This document shows positions 1 to 11,159 of a stretch of DNA of 64,000 nucleotides, piece after piece. The DNA comes from Warburgia ugandensis (taxonomy: Eukaryota > Streptophyta > Magnoliopsida > Canellales > Canellaceae): the NCBI GenBank assembly GCA_035236585.1, contig CP141132.1:39931880-39995879 (forward strand), given 5' to 3'. Numbering within the stretch: position 1 is the stretch's first letter; the number at the start of each line of letters is the position of its first letter. The notes beneath the pieces are model-generated. The model ran no database searches. It was not told the origin of the DNA and saw only the letters and a list, made by a program, of their open reading frames with translations. Both the position numbers and the translations under genes were made by a program.

Positions 1-311
1 TACATTTTTCAGACACAAAGTAAACACTTAAGGATAGAGTACGCCTGTGATAGAAGACACCCAGATTAAGTGCAAGTAAGTAAACCCCTACCTTACTTTC
101 AATGTTACTTGATTGTAGTTACTCTCTTGGGAATAGAGTCAATTTAAAACTATGCCATGGCTAGATAATTTGAAAATGTGTTTTGATACTCGGGGTTTTA
201 TATGAAAGATTGTTTTCCAAAACAAAAAGATTTTCATGCATTTCATATTTATAAAACAAGAGATCTCGCCTTTTTATCAAATTTGCATCATATAAAACCT
301 GGGTCATCACA
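1..311 (+). mobile_element. 3' tail of left LTR, element A
   Basis: This stretch matches 5010-5344, the end of the full LTR at 2743-5344, almost base for base in blocks. Both carry the same motifs in the same order, such as CAGAYACAAAGTAAA, AATGTTACTTGATT and CATTTCATATTTATAAAACA. It ends in GGGTCATCACA, the diverged counterpart of GGGTCGTGACA at 5344. It is therefore the tail of the 5' LTR of an element whose start lies left of the window. No convincing tRNA primer-binding site follows at 312, so the PBS is either lost or unusual. Confidence 0.85.
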
Positions 312-2742
312 ACTTGGGTGGTGTAGATATACATGAGATTTCTAACTTTTCTTGTATTTTTTAAAATTTCAAGAAAAAATTTGACAAGTCCTTTATAAAG
401 ATGAGAAGTTAGGTTTTCTCAATATTTAGCTATCTTACAAACTTTAGTTTATTAAGAGAGTTGCATACAATTATTTCAATATTTTATTCCTTTTCTAAAG
501 TGTTTAATGAAAAATAAAACTTGAAACATTAATTGCACAAAATAGCTATATATAGTTTAAGTTGAAGGGAAAATATAATTTAGAGATCTTAAAGAAGATC
601 TATGGAGGCTTCTAACCCAAGTGGGATTTGAGCCATTCTTCCTTTTTTGAGCATTATACATAAATTTTCTTTAGAAGATATTAATTCTTAGTTGGTCTCA
701 TTATTCTTCATCTTGGTCAACTATTGAGAAATCACATAAGACTATATCATATTCTGTTAAATTTGTCATCATTTTTAAGTCATATAAAACCTAGTAAATG
801 ATAGAGGCCATCCTTGGTAAACTTAGAGCTTTAGCCTTCCCTATATTATTTTTTCACTAGTTAGTCCTTTAAGCCAGTAAATATAAACCTTTTCACTATT
901 AGCCAAATAAGCTTTACCTATATTGAACCCTTATAATATATCCATTAATCATTTGTTTTGGAAATATGAAGAGAAGATTGAAGAATATATTGGCAAAAAT
1001 TATGAAAAATACAATTCAATATATGAACATCGAAAGGGTTAAAAGGAAGACAAAGTTCAAAAAGGCTACATATCAAGTCAAGTGAAATTAAAAGAAACAA
1101 AAGATAGCCAATGAAAAAGAAGAATGTTCACTCTTGTAAGAAAAATGGAAATGTTGTGAATACACTAATAGAAGACCTTTACATATTTTCTAAATAACCT
1201 TTGTTTACCTCTATACTCATTCTTTTGATAACCCTTACCTAAGCTTATGCTTCATCCTAATAGAAGTCCTAACTTGATCTTAAGAATAATATAGCTTGGA
1301 TGTGATTATAAATGAATAGGGAATTTGGCATAGTGTAAAATTCTTAGTAGTTGATACCTTTCATGAGACCATTATCATTCTTTCTAAGTCATTATTCTTC
1401 TATATGAATTATGTGACATTATGGGATTTGAGGAACACTATTCTACTCACATGTTAATGAGAGATTAAAAGCTTTATAAGTGACATCCTTTTGAGTGTCA
1501 AGTGTATACTATGAGAATTGTAGTCAAAGAATACATTTGGACAATAATTTAGGTTATATTTGACTTGATAACTATAATTATATATTAACTATAGCACACA
1601 CTCACCTTCCAAAGTTTAATAAAAGAATGGGATATCTTTAGCATAAGGGTAGGATTTTGAACCTTTTTGTTCATCTTTATTAGCAAGCCAAGGTTAGGTA
1701 CTTAATATAAAATGGATAAAAGAAAAAATGTTCTCAGATGGATAAAGGACTTTCACAAATTTTTGTTGTTGAGAATTTTGTGGTATATTCATTGCAAACC
1801 CTCATGAGGCCTAACTTGTCCACTAGGGGTAACCCAGAGGTTTAAGGGCTTGTTGCATGTGCTAAATGCAATCATGAGTATGTACGAAAATGCGATTCTG
1901 TATCCATTTTGGTAGAATGATTTTTCACATGTTTTGCTATGGATTAGCAAAATGCCAGTTGGGGGTATGATAAGTGTCTAATTTTGCATAAAAACCTCCC
2001 AATTAGTTACCCATGCATTATGACTTAAAGGGTAAAATTAGGGGTTTTGACCAAAAATTGTAACACATGGATTTTTTACCCAATGACTCAATAATTTAAT
2101 ATTTTGTAGGTCTAGAGGCTAATCCAAGCCAAGTATGTGATTAATCATATTTTCTAGGATTTAATTAGAGTTTTTCACTTTATGTACGAATGAGATTATG
2201 AACTAATGGCGAATATCGATCAGGATGAAAATGGAAGATCAAGATCAAAAGATCGAGTCAAAGCCTAAAAGTAATTATTTCAATATGAGATCAAGGATGA
2301 AAATCATATTTAGGACAAGCAATGGATGCAATTAGATGAGCTACTATTAATTGATAAAACATAGTCATGAATGCTGCATCAAAAACGCCTGTAACAGATC
2401 AAAAGGTTCACTCCTAGGAGTTCCCTTTTGTAAAAATAACTTGTACTCTGGCTCAACTCATTAATTGATAACCAAATAAAGTACTACTAAGGCACTACCA
2501 TCTTGCCACTGGCTTTAGTCTAACTCTTTAGAATGACTAACATGTTAGTCCATGTCCAAAAACATCATATTAGAGTATCTATGCATGCTATGGGGGCTTG
2601 CCATCAACTAACATGACTACCACGACGCCTGTGGATACTAGCATAATGTTATTTGAGGTTGGCCCTCGCAGGGTTACCAAACCGCCCTAGGAGTGCTTTG
2701 TGATGCATACCTTTAAAAAAAAACCCTAGAAAAGGGTAGTAA
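312..2742 (+). mobile_element. Non-coding interior of element A
   Basis: About 2.4 kb lies between the two LTRs of element A. I see no gag, protease, RT or integrase motif on either strand, and only short ORFs. A purine-rich tract (GAAAAGGGTAGTAA, about 2729-2742) lies directly before the right LTR and is a plausible polypurine tract. The interior contains the 3' end of a different, Athila-like element (see 1959-2360). With short non-coding interior and long LTRs, element A looks non-autonomous, or internally deleted and refilled. Confidence 0.6.
1959..2360 (+). mobile_element. Athila-like 3' end: PPT plus start of LTR
   Basis: The run TTGGGGGTA at 1959-1967 followed by TGATAAGTGTCTAATTTTGC at 1968 is the typical boundary between polypurine tract and LTR in plant Athila/Tat elements. 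The sequence after it matches the start of the LTR-like insert at 11160 (TGATAAATGCC..., then GTTACCCATG, the ACACATG block and TTTTCTAGG). The right edge is not sharp; similarity fades at about 2360. It is probably a fragment captured by, or nested in, element A. Confidence 0.5.
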
Positions 2743-3158
2743 TGTAATGACCCCAATTTTTTGTAATATTAAAATCCCTTGAAAAGTTCAATTTTGAAGA
2801 TAAGGGCATTTTGGTCATTTCACTAGTTTCCTTGACTAAACCTAGGAATTTGGTCCTAAAAATGGTTCCATTAGATGCGTCTCGGAAAAAGGAATCTAAC
2901 GAGACCAAAATCACCAAAAACGGAGTTAAAATGAGCAAGTTATGGCCCTTTGAAGTTTAGGGGCAAAACTGTAATTTTTACAAAAACGGGTTTAACTGCA
3001 AAACACATGGGCCCGTTTTGATACGGGCACCCTTCATCTTCCACCTCCTAGAGAGTTCTAGAACGACAGTGATTGGAGGGGAAATCACCGCCATTCTGGA
3101 GGTTTCTCCACCGCCATTCAAAGGTGGTGAGAGCCCCCTCCAGAACCCTCTCTTAGCT

Positions 3159-3168
3159 CTATAAATAG
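3159..3168 (+). promoter_or_regulatory. LTR promoter TATA box, element A
   Basis: CTATAAATAG stands 417 bp inside the LTR. The same kind of TATA box occurs about 440-600 bp inside the LTRs at 23006, 28485 (minus), 53204 and 61737, so its place in the LTR is conserved. Inferred to be the retroelement core promoter, with transcription running rightward. Confidence 0.7.
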
Positions 3169-3359
3169 AGCTCTTGGGCGCCTCTAATGGCAGCCCAAAA
3201 CATTGAGGAAAAACCGTAGAGGAGCAGTGCCCTAGAAGAGAAAACAAGGAGAAAAACCGAGCAATGAACCAGGTACGCCCAAAATCCCTCAAAACCCATC
3301 TCCACCATAGTTCCAGGAATGATTTCCCTAGGTTTTTGCATGAAAAACCATGCAAAACG

Positions 3360-3680
3360 GAGCCCAGGAGAGCCACCAAGTACCCAGGGACGTTCCCTGG
3401 GTCGCACTGGTTCGACAGGGGTCAAACCAGGGTGTCCTGAGGACGCCCCGGTTCCCCAACGAGCTGGACGTTCTAGTCGGAACGTCCCATGTCGACTCCC
3501 GTTTGAAAAACCAAACGAGCGCATCCAGGGACGCGCTCGCAAAAGAGAGAGATAGGTGGGAAGTTCTGCGCATTTACAAACACGCCTGCTGAGGCGAACG
3601 TCGCAGGCGCGTAGTACGCTAGCGTCGCATTTTTTTTCGTCCCTCAGGGAAGCCGGGACGCACGTCACAGACGTGCACCG
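3360..3680 (+). repeat. CpG-rich hairpin cluster in LTR leader
   Basis: About 320 bp is dense in CpG within an AT-rich LTR. It contains several inverted repeats: GGACGTTC/GAACGTCC at 3466-3487 (6 nt loop), CGCCTGC/GCAGGCG at 3583-3609, and a near-perfect hairpin GCACGTC-ACA-GACGTGC at 3660-3676. It starts about 190 bp downstream of the TATA box, so it would lie in the 5' leader of an LTR transcript. ORFs predicted here read through in several frames and look like by-products of the GC content. Confidence 0.6.
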
Positions 3681-4437
3681 CCCTGGCATTCTGTCTTTTT
3701 ATTTTTAAGACTTCTGTGTATGTACGACACTAAAATGCTTATAACTTGAGATCTAGAGCTCCGATTGAGACGCCGCAAAAGGCGTTGTGTCCATGTCAAC
3801 GACGTGGACCATCCAAACTATAAAATCCCTAATCAAGGCCCAATCAAAGGTGGGCATGACCCTTAGAATAGGATGGTGGCGCGTGGCCACTAGAACGTTG
3901 GAAAACTAAGGATACCAAGGCCCAATTAGGACCTTAGGACACCCATAGGCATAGGGATGGACCCCTAATGCCTAAGTAATAAGACTAATTACTCTAAAAC
4001 CCATAAAAGATAGGCCAAACTAACCTTGATTCCCCAAACCATGATCAGGAGCGTCCGAGGACAACAGGGTTAGCACGACCTAGCCAGGTAGGTGCTCTAT
4101 CACTATTAGATTCTTTTAAAAGAACTATTATTGTTTTGAGAACATATGTTTTAAATATATGACTTGTTTAGCATGACTTATTTCAGCATGCATGTGATAA
4201 ATGCTTTGTACATAGACATGTTTTGTAAAGGATTGCATATACATTATGCACATATGTGTTTTGCAAACAAGTGCATACATTGCATGATTTAAGTACTTGC
4301 AAAGATTGCATGTCCTTGAGGGTTGCTAAAAGACGCTGGAGTGCCAAGGGCCAGGCAGTTGTGAGGGACCCAAAGAGGACAGGTTTTGAAAAGAGGTTTT
4401 GGCTTATTTGATCTTATGTGATTTGGGCTAGTAAGCC

Positions 4438-4530
4438 CGTGGGTGCTATGCCGAGGGGTCTGGGTTGGCCACCCGGCCTCTACCACTAATAGGTGGATGG
4501 GTACCACGCCCAAAAAGAGGCAAGTCCCTA
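4438..4530 (+). repeat. Block shared between LTR families
   Basis: The segment has GTGCTATGCCGAGG, then GTTGGCCACCCGG, then CACGCCCAAAAAGAGGC. Recognisable versions lie at 26638-26770, 29382-29490 (reverse strand), 37985-38095 and 57662-57800, with the order 'GCTATGC ... GGCCACC ... TGCCCAAAGAG' kept. It sits several hundred bp before each LTR 3' end. Confidence 0.55.
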
Positions 4531-4791
4531 CATCGACTGCATGTGGTACAGGGGGCTACCACCGGTGTCACGGCACTCGGTCAACGTGTCATAAGCCTCG
4601 TGGAGGCTATGACCGAGTGTCCTCAGGTACCCAGGGACCACACGGCGAGGAGGTCATGGGCATAGTTGACCCTATGGTTTGATGATTTATGTGCATTGCA
4701 TATGGCATGATATGAGGTTGGTCGACCATACCATACTAGAGATCCATAAGTTGGACTCCATGAAGCATCTATTGCATATCATGATGTCATC

Positions 4792-4811
4792 ATATATATA
4801 TATATATATAT
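4792..4811. repeat. (AT)10 microsatellite
   Basis: Ten uninterrupted AT dinucleotides inside the right LTR of element A. Confidence 0.9.
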
Positions 4812-4984
4812 GATACTTTCAATTTTGGATTATGTGATCTTTTAAGTCATGAGTATTTCAGTTTGATTATGGATTCTTATACTGATATTGAACTCGAGTA
4901 TTCAAACATACACATGTTTTGAATGAGCATATGATTTTAAAACATCTCATGCATTTATAACACTAGTAGTGATAGGCTCCTACT

Positions 4985-5001
4985 GAGTATAGTATATACT
5001 C
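4985..5001 (+). other. Stem-loop near LTR 3' end, element A
   Basis: GAGTATA-GTA-TATACTC is a perfect 7 bp stem with a 3 nt loop, about 340 bp before the LTR end. It holds the same place as the longer stem-loops at 8926, 27258, 28892, 34087, 48302 and 58295, and is followed by the same kind of CTCA...CAGATAC sequence. See the finding on covarying stems. Confidence 0.5.
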
Positions 5002-5344
5002 ACCCAATCCTCAACATTTTTCAGATACAAAGTAAATACTTAAGGGCAAGGAACGTTTGTACTAGGAGACACAGACTAAGTACAAGTAAGTAAACTCCTA
5101 TCTTATCTTTCAATGTTACTTGATTATAGTTACTCTCTAATAGCTGGGGCTGTGACTAACACTTTCTTGGGAATAATATTGATTTAAACTTTGCCATATA
5201 AATTGAGAATGTGTTTGAACACTCGGGGTTTTTATGAAAGGTTGTTTTCCAAATGAGAAAGATTTTCATGCATTTCATATTTATAAAACAAGAGATCTTG
5301 CCTTTTTATCAAAATTGCATCATATAAAAACCCGGGTCGTGACA

Positions 5345-6052
5345 AGTAACTAGTCAGAGGTCAGGGACTAGTTTGTACCTCCTAGCATCGTGCCATGGCT
5401 CTTGTACATGCACCATAACTTAAGGACTTATAAATGCCCATACCATTACCAAATCGTAGAGGCCAAAGTTCAAAAACAAAATAGAGATGTGACTTGCTCA
5501 CTTATTCAACAAATCACATAAGATCCATACAAAACTCCTTTCTATCACCAAGATGAAAGGGTTTCATGTCCATGCCAAAAACAAGGTCAATATGTGCCAT
5601 ATTGCCTTTCCCATTTCTTTTTAGTTAAAAAAAGGGGAGTAATCTTAAATGCTTCCTTTTTTTTTTTTTATGGAATTTCAATGCCAAACCTTACAAAGAT
5701 TTTGAAAGCATTATTTTAATAATTTTCTGTGCAATTCCTTTCAAGACTTTTTGATTATTTTATTTACCATTACTTTTTCCATACACTACTTTTCAATGGT
5801 CGCTAAACATTTATGTTTCATAGCTTTTCTTTTCTTTGTTATTTTCAAGGGCAGGGATCCTTCAATGACAAAGCCAACTATAGGAAAAGTATAGTTTTGA
5901 ATGAGTTTTTACACAATAGATCTATCAATCATAGAGTTCACATGATATACACAATGTTACTAAGCATAGCATTCCATTTCATTCTTAAAGCATTAACATA
6001 GAATGTCTAATGCTCTTACATAGTATAAATCAAATAGCATGCCATGTAAAAT
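5345..6052. other. Unassigned AT-rich DNA
   Basis: This lies between element A and the solo LTR at 6053. I see no coding motif, no structural RNA and no clear match elsewhere in the window. A poly(T) run lies at about 5659-5671. The last five bases (AAAAT, 6048-6052) are the left target duplication of the next LTR. Confidence 0.4.
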
Positions 6053-9000
6053 TGTAATATCTTAAAACTTTATATCCAATTTCTAATAATAATGTGAATT
6101 TATAAAATTATAAATTCTGTAAATTGAATTGAGGCCTGAAACATCAAGAATTGGATTGTACTTAAAAAATGGAATCCAACAACACTAAGAATGCCCAAAT
6201 TAGAGTTCAGATAAAAAATTTATCCAATTATTTCACAATGGGAAAAATTGTGATTTGCCAACTACGGGTCCTAGAATCTAGATAAATCAAAATGGATTAA
6301 GAACCTACTAATTACATGAGAAATCAAAATTATCTTACCTTAATTGTATTTAAGGCAGAAACCCCTCTTTCTTAAACATTATTCCACTCCATCTTCTCCT
6401 TTAATTCTTCCCTTTTCCATGATCAAATGTGATCAAATCTGACTGAGTTCAACACCATAGAAGGATCACACTTTCATCCATGGAGTTGCAGTGAATTGTC
6501 TGAAGAGCCTCACGATTGTGCCTTGTCCCTCCATCTCTCATTCTTAGGTAAAACCATCATGATCAGGTTTTTCATTGATCTAAGAGGTATGATTGAGTTT
6601 TCTTCTTGATTTTCCCTTCCATTGGCTTTCCTCCACTTACTTTTATCATTCCCAACACTTAAATAAAAGATTTCATGATGTTAGGGTTTGAATTTATGAA
6701 AACTATGACACAGTAGAAAACCCATCTCAAAGACACCACAGATGGATAATCCAAACTGTTCATTGGATTCAAGGACCCCCATAACCTTAAGAATGGAAAA
6801 AATAGATAAAAATTAGATCATCTGGGGCTACGATGAAGAAAAAATAGTGTGGATGGTCTGGGTGCCTTGTGCGTAGTGTGACCTCACACCGGCGGGCACA
6901 CGGTCATGCTAGAGTAGGAAAGGAGGGTGTCTTGGTGATCGAGATGCATAGTTTTTTCACACTCTAGTCTAGATTTTCATCCTGATCATTAACTATTGAT
7001 TCGAATAGTAATTTGACAATTCTAGAGTCTATATAACTCTAAATTCAGATTTGAGACATCTATTAGAATTGTCTCGATAATGCAAATATGATTTTAGCAT
7101 TAGAATCTTGATCTAATTACATCTAGTCTTATCAAATTCATAAAGCAACATCCAATTACTTAGATTGGGCCAAGCAAAGGGTGATTAGGGCCTAGAACTT
7201 GAACAATTGCATGACCTAATAGATGATTCAGGGATCTAAGGATGAGATCATGTGCATTCACCTTAGAAATCGATTTAAACCATTGATTTGACCCAAGATT
7301 GTAGACTTTGTCAATCAAAAAGTGATTTGACCATCAGATCAAGAAATAAATTATGGATATACGCTAGAATAAGTAGATGAACATGAAAGAACAATTTGTG
7401 ATTAAAGTTGAAAAATGATTTAATCATAAGTAGAGGCTTTAAAGAATGATTTAACTGTTGGATCACCACAATTCTATTGACATGGAATAAATTAAACTTT
7501 TTATGATCAAGAGACATTAAATTGGAAAATTACAACTCTAGTCAATGATCAGATGAAGTAGATGAGTATTGAATGTTATGAAAACTAATTTAATAAAGAT
7601 AAATTAGATGATTTAGATTGTTGATCTAGAACAAAAGCCAAATCAAAGGATCATTATATAAATTGATATACAAATGGACACAACTTAAGAGAAAAACATA
7701 TAATGGATTTCATTGAGGGAAATAAGTGATGGAAAATAGTATCGTGATACTGACAGGTACATTAGAGTGCGCGAGCTAAGGGGATTACGAGCTTGATTTG
7801 GTTGTTCCTTCATTGAGGTCGGTGACGACATTTAATGTTGCATATTGTTTTTTAAAATCTCACATTTTCATAGCATTTGATTGACTGGGATTGTTTGCAA
7901 CATGGTTTCTTATTTGTACTCATGATTTATAATTTATTATGTTATGATTTGATATGAGATTTTGATGCTGCATTAAATAGATTTTTATGATCAATCTGTT
8001 TTATGGTATGGATACCTATGGATTTTATATATGAATTGTAAATATTAATTCTTTATTACATCACTAAGATTGGTTAATTTCCATAGAATAAATTGAGGTG
8101 TGGTGGCTAGTCCTTGAGAGGCTAACCCTAGGATGAGGGGCTATCTTGGGATGGTGAGCCACACGTGCTCTTAATTTTATGAGGAGATTTTGGTGGCTAG
8201 TCCTTGATAGGCTAACCCTGGGACGAGGGAAGTGCCTTGGGATGGTGAGCTACATGTGCTCTTGGTTTTTCGAGATACGTGATTTCTATGTTTTTGTGAT
8301 TTATGATGGGTGCTCTCACCTAGTGATGTCATGCTATGAGGGATTAGGGCTGGCCATGCACCCTCTAAATTTATGGGATGATAGACACCTACACACAAAT
8401 GGCACTAGGTAGGGGTTGGTATGATGGGTAATCCACTTTATCGATCCGGTCCCACCCATGTGGATAGACAGAGAGTCTCCCGTTATGAGGTTGGCGGGGA
8501 GTGATAGTTGGTAGACCTAGGAGCCTAGCTACTATTATAGCATGACGATCCATACTCTTGTTCTGTGTGTATGCATGATAAGCATTGATATATTATTGTG
8601 TGCCTGGGTGTGATGACACTTAGAGTGGTATGAGTACTCATGATCTATTGTGAGTGTATGGGACACTCAAGGGACCCACTTATCTTGGTTGCCCCGCCTA
8701 TTGACATTGTGTTCATATGAGATTTTACCATATCATGCTTTACCTCCATGAAATACATGTTTCATTGCACATGATGTTTTGCCACCATATTGATATGATT
8801 TATGACATTCGTATTTCATGGATATTGTGATCTACACTTATATCAACATTTGTATTTGATTATTCTTTTTATGCCATAATTACCTTTACATTAAATGTCT
8901 ATGTACCTACATAAGTAATAGCTTGCTAAGGCATTGCTTTGTTTTGTAATGCTTCAGATATTGAGCGTGAAAGTAGGAAAGGCAAAAGCATGGAAGGACA

Positions 9001-9453
9001 ATGATAGCAGTGGGGACCATCTTTATCTTACTGATAGATTGTTCGAAGTGAAAGATTAGATAGGCTCCATTTTAGATTATCTTTATGGGCTATATATACT
9101 CATAATTGAGTTGGTTATGATACTTTGGACATGTTATTAAGTATGGTGGAATATTATAATTATAGACCCTGGGCCACATTATTATGTTTGCGGGATGTTT
9201 ATTGTTTAAAATAAAAGAGCCTTTGGTTTTTTACGTTGGTGGTATTGGTTTAAATTTATTGCAACATATAGATATTAATTTTGCAATCATTTTGATGATG
9301 TTTTTGGAAATGGTATAACACTTGGGAGTTTTTAAATGAATCTTTTTAATACATTAGTAAATAAAACCTTTTGATATCAGGGATCCCAACTATATGTATT
9401 ATTACTACTTTTATTATTATAAAAAAAATGTTAGAAAAACTTAGGGTGTTACA
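6053..9453 (+). mobile_element. Solo LTR, 3401 bp, TSD AAAAT
   Basis: The element starts TGTAATATCTT and ends AGGGTGTTACA. AAAAT occurs immediately before it (6048-6052) and after it (9454-9458). That is a perfect 5 bp target duplication, as expected for integrase-made insertion followed by LTR-LTR recombination. Its termini match those of the solo LTR at 39673-42987 (TGTAATATCTA ... GATGTTATA), so the two are one family. It carries no coding motifs. It has a stem-loop at 8926-8957 and an AATAAA-like signal at about 9211, so it is read as a rightward-oriented LTR. Confidence 0.88.
8926..8957 (+). other. Stem-loop near LTR 3' end
   Basis: CTAAGGCATT ... AATGCTTCAG pairs over about 10 positions with a 12 nt loop, one mismatch and G-U pairs allowed. 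It is preceded by GCTTG, as in the copies at 27253 and 58291. It belongs to the recurrent LTR stem-loop series. Confidence 0.5.
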
Positions 9454-9778
9454 AAAATATACATGGAGTAAATAGAGCATTCCATAGTATCATTATGGCA
9501 TAACATTTCTATGGTTTCATCATAACATTTGAGTATATCATAGCTTTTCATTGGCATCTCATTCTAATGGTTCCTTATACAACATTTTTCCAACAAAAAC
9601 GTGCCATTGTACATGTTACCATTTAGGGTTTCCATAACCCATACCATGGCATCAAGCAACATTTCAGAGCTTTACACAATCTCTCAAATATCATGCTCAT
9701 GACTAGTGTTTAGAATCATTTAGGCATTCCTTATTCTCATTATGTTATTAACATGCCCTTCCTAAGCAATTTTAAGTG
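9454..9778. other. Unassigned AT-rich DNA
   Basis: No coding motif or repeat match seen. The first five bases are the right target duplication of the solo LTR to the left. This stretch may belong to the outer LTR D, whose left end I could not find. Confidence 0.35.
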
Positions 9779-9950
9779 TGCATGATCACTTAGAAGTCGT
9801 TGTCATGTGACATTGAGGTCACTGGTTCAAAGCATGGAAACAACCACTTGCAATGATGCAAGGTAAGGGTACATACTATAGACCCATGTGGTCAGCCCAT
9901 TCCCCAAACCTAGCATAGGCAGGAGCTCCGGGCATTGAGGCTGCCCTCCA
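9779..9950 (+). mobile_element. tRNA-derived SINE (degenerate)
   Basis: The order of blocks is that of a widespread plant SINE: GTTGTCATGTGAC, AGGTCACTGGTTCAAAGC (a pol III B-box-like GGTTCAAAGC at 9824-9833), TGGAAACAACC, CTTGCA, a GGTAAGG block, ATAGACCCATGTGGTC, CCCATTCCCCAAACC and GGGCATTGAGGCTGCCCTCC. From memory these blocks match the central 'Angio-domain' type of angiosperm SINEs, but I could not compare with a database. The A box at the 5' end is too decayed to place, so the left edge is approximate. No clear poly(A) tail or target duplication remains. Confidence 0.7.
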
Positions 9951-11039
9951 TGATCACCTATTTACATCAAGAAGCCATTGCATGCCTCCCACTATCCATT
10001 AACACCAGTGATTGGAGGAAGAGATAATGACTGATACTTCAGAGATGAGATTGCATGGAAATTGGTGAGTATAAGGGACAATCCAAACTATTCATCACAT
10101 TTCTCACAACCAAACCTAAGAGAAATCATGTTGATCGGAGCTGTTTTAGGTCATCAAATTGTGTTAGAACAATGTGCACTTTTTTGTATGACTCTCCAAC
10201 AACTATTTTCCATTTTTTGGCATCAAACAACAATAAGATGTCTCCAAATTCAAATGGAATGTAGGTAAATACATGATCTACCTTTCCCACATTTTTTTGG
10301 CATTTTTCCCAATCTATTTTTCAGCATGGACCAATGTCAAATATGAGATCAACTGACTATTCAAAGTTAGATTTGATCTCCATCCATCATCGATGATTCA
10401 TGATCTCTGAATCAACCATTCAATTCATAGATTGTGATGATCCCTAGTTGTTTAGCTCACAATCTACAATTGTGAAGTGGATCTAAGCCATTCAATTATT
10501 GATTTGTGACCAAATTCCATATTTGATTTAATCTAAGGCAATGACACAAAATTCATTAGGTTGAACTATTCAAAACTTTGTTAAACTTTTGATCCATTCT
10601 TAGGGACACCTATACACATTTCAGGAAGTTCTTAATTGCAATAATAAATGATCCTTGGAGCATGCAAAGATCTGGAATGTTGATAAAAAATCAACAGTGT
10701 GGATTCACATGACTAGTATACAATTTTATAGTTATCTTGCTGATATATGGTTGAAACTTAAGATCTGGGACCCAATCTATGAAGAAATCAATGAATCAAC
10801 ACTTCTCAAACCATTTGTGCACTGATTTGTTGCTAAAAGATCCCAATCTGTAGGAATCTGTCTCCGTGGGTGGATCTATTATCAGGAGGAATCATATTTT
10901 AAATGTATTGATATGAAACTAGACTTCTTTTATAATTGTTGATCCATGATTCAAAATTGCTGAGAAATCTAAAGTATCAACATGTTGTTTAGGTTAATAG
11001 ATAAATTGAATTGAAAGAGGGACATGAGTGAGATGAGAA
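9951..11039. other. Unassigned, probably 5' part of LTR D
   Basis: No coding motif was found; short ORFs at 10055-10268 overlap in two frames and resemble nothing known. The next block (11040 onward) aligns with an inner part of the Tekay-like LTR of element B, so this stretch is probably the upstream part of LTR D. I could not find the TG start. Confidence 0.35.
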
Positions 11040-11159
11040 TAACATAGAAAGAGGTAGGTACTTTAACATTCGATGCATGAAATGTGGAAAGTGTGGAAAA
11101 TTATTTCATCATGTGTGAAAATAATTAAAATGTGATTATGTGACTTCTAGTTTGATGCA

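Larger units (their letters stand above)
2743..5344 (+). mobile_element. Complete right LTR, element A (2602 bp)
   Basis: The LTR starts TGTAATGACCCC and ends GGGTCGTGACA, so it has the TG...CA ends of a retroelement LTR. The ends resemble those of the LTRs at 23006, 28485 and 53204. Its last 340 bp match positions 1-311. A TATA box lies 417 bp in, followed by a CpG-rich hairpin cluster (3360-3680). Near the 3' end are a shared block (4438-4530), an (AT)10 run and a short stem-loop (4985-5001). It is probably a Tekay/Del-related long LTR. There is no coding capacity; the short ORFs in it on both strands are incidental. Confidence 0.85.

Noticed and set aside
3159..3689. Overlapping ORFs of 78-176 codons on both strands
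   Set aside because: They coincide with the CpG-rich tract of an LTR, where stop codons are rare in all frames; no known domain, and the copies in related LTRs are not kept open.
4443..4682. Two overlapping ORFs of 66-79 codons
   Set aside because: They overlap the block shared by several LTRs, but reading frames are not conserved in the other copies, so the conservation is not coding.
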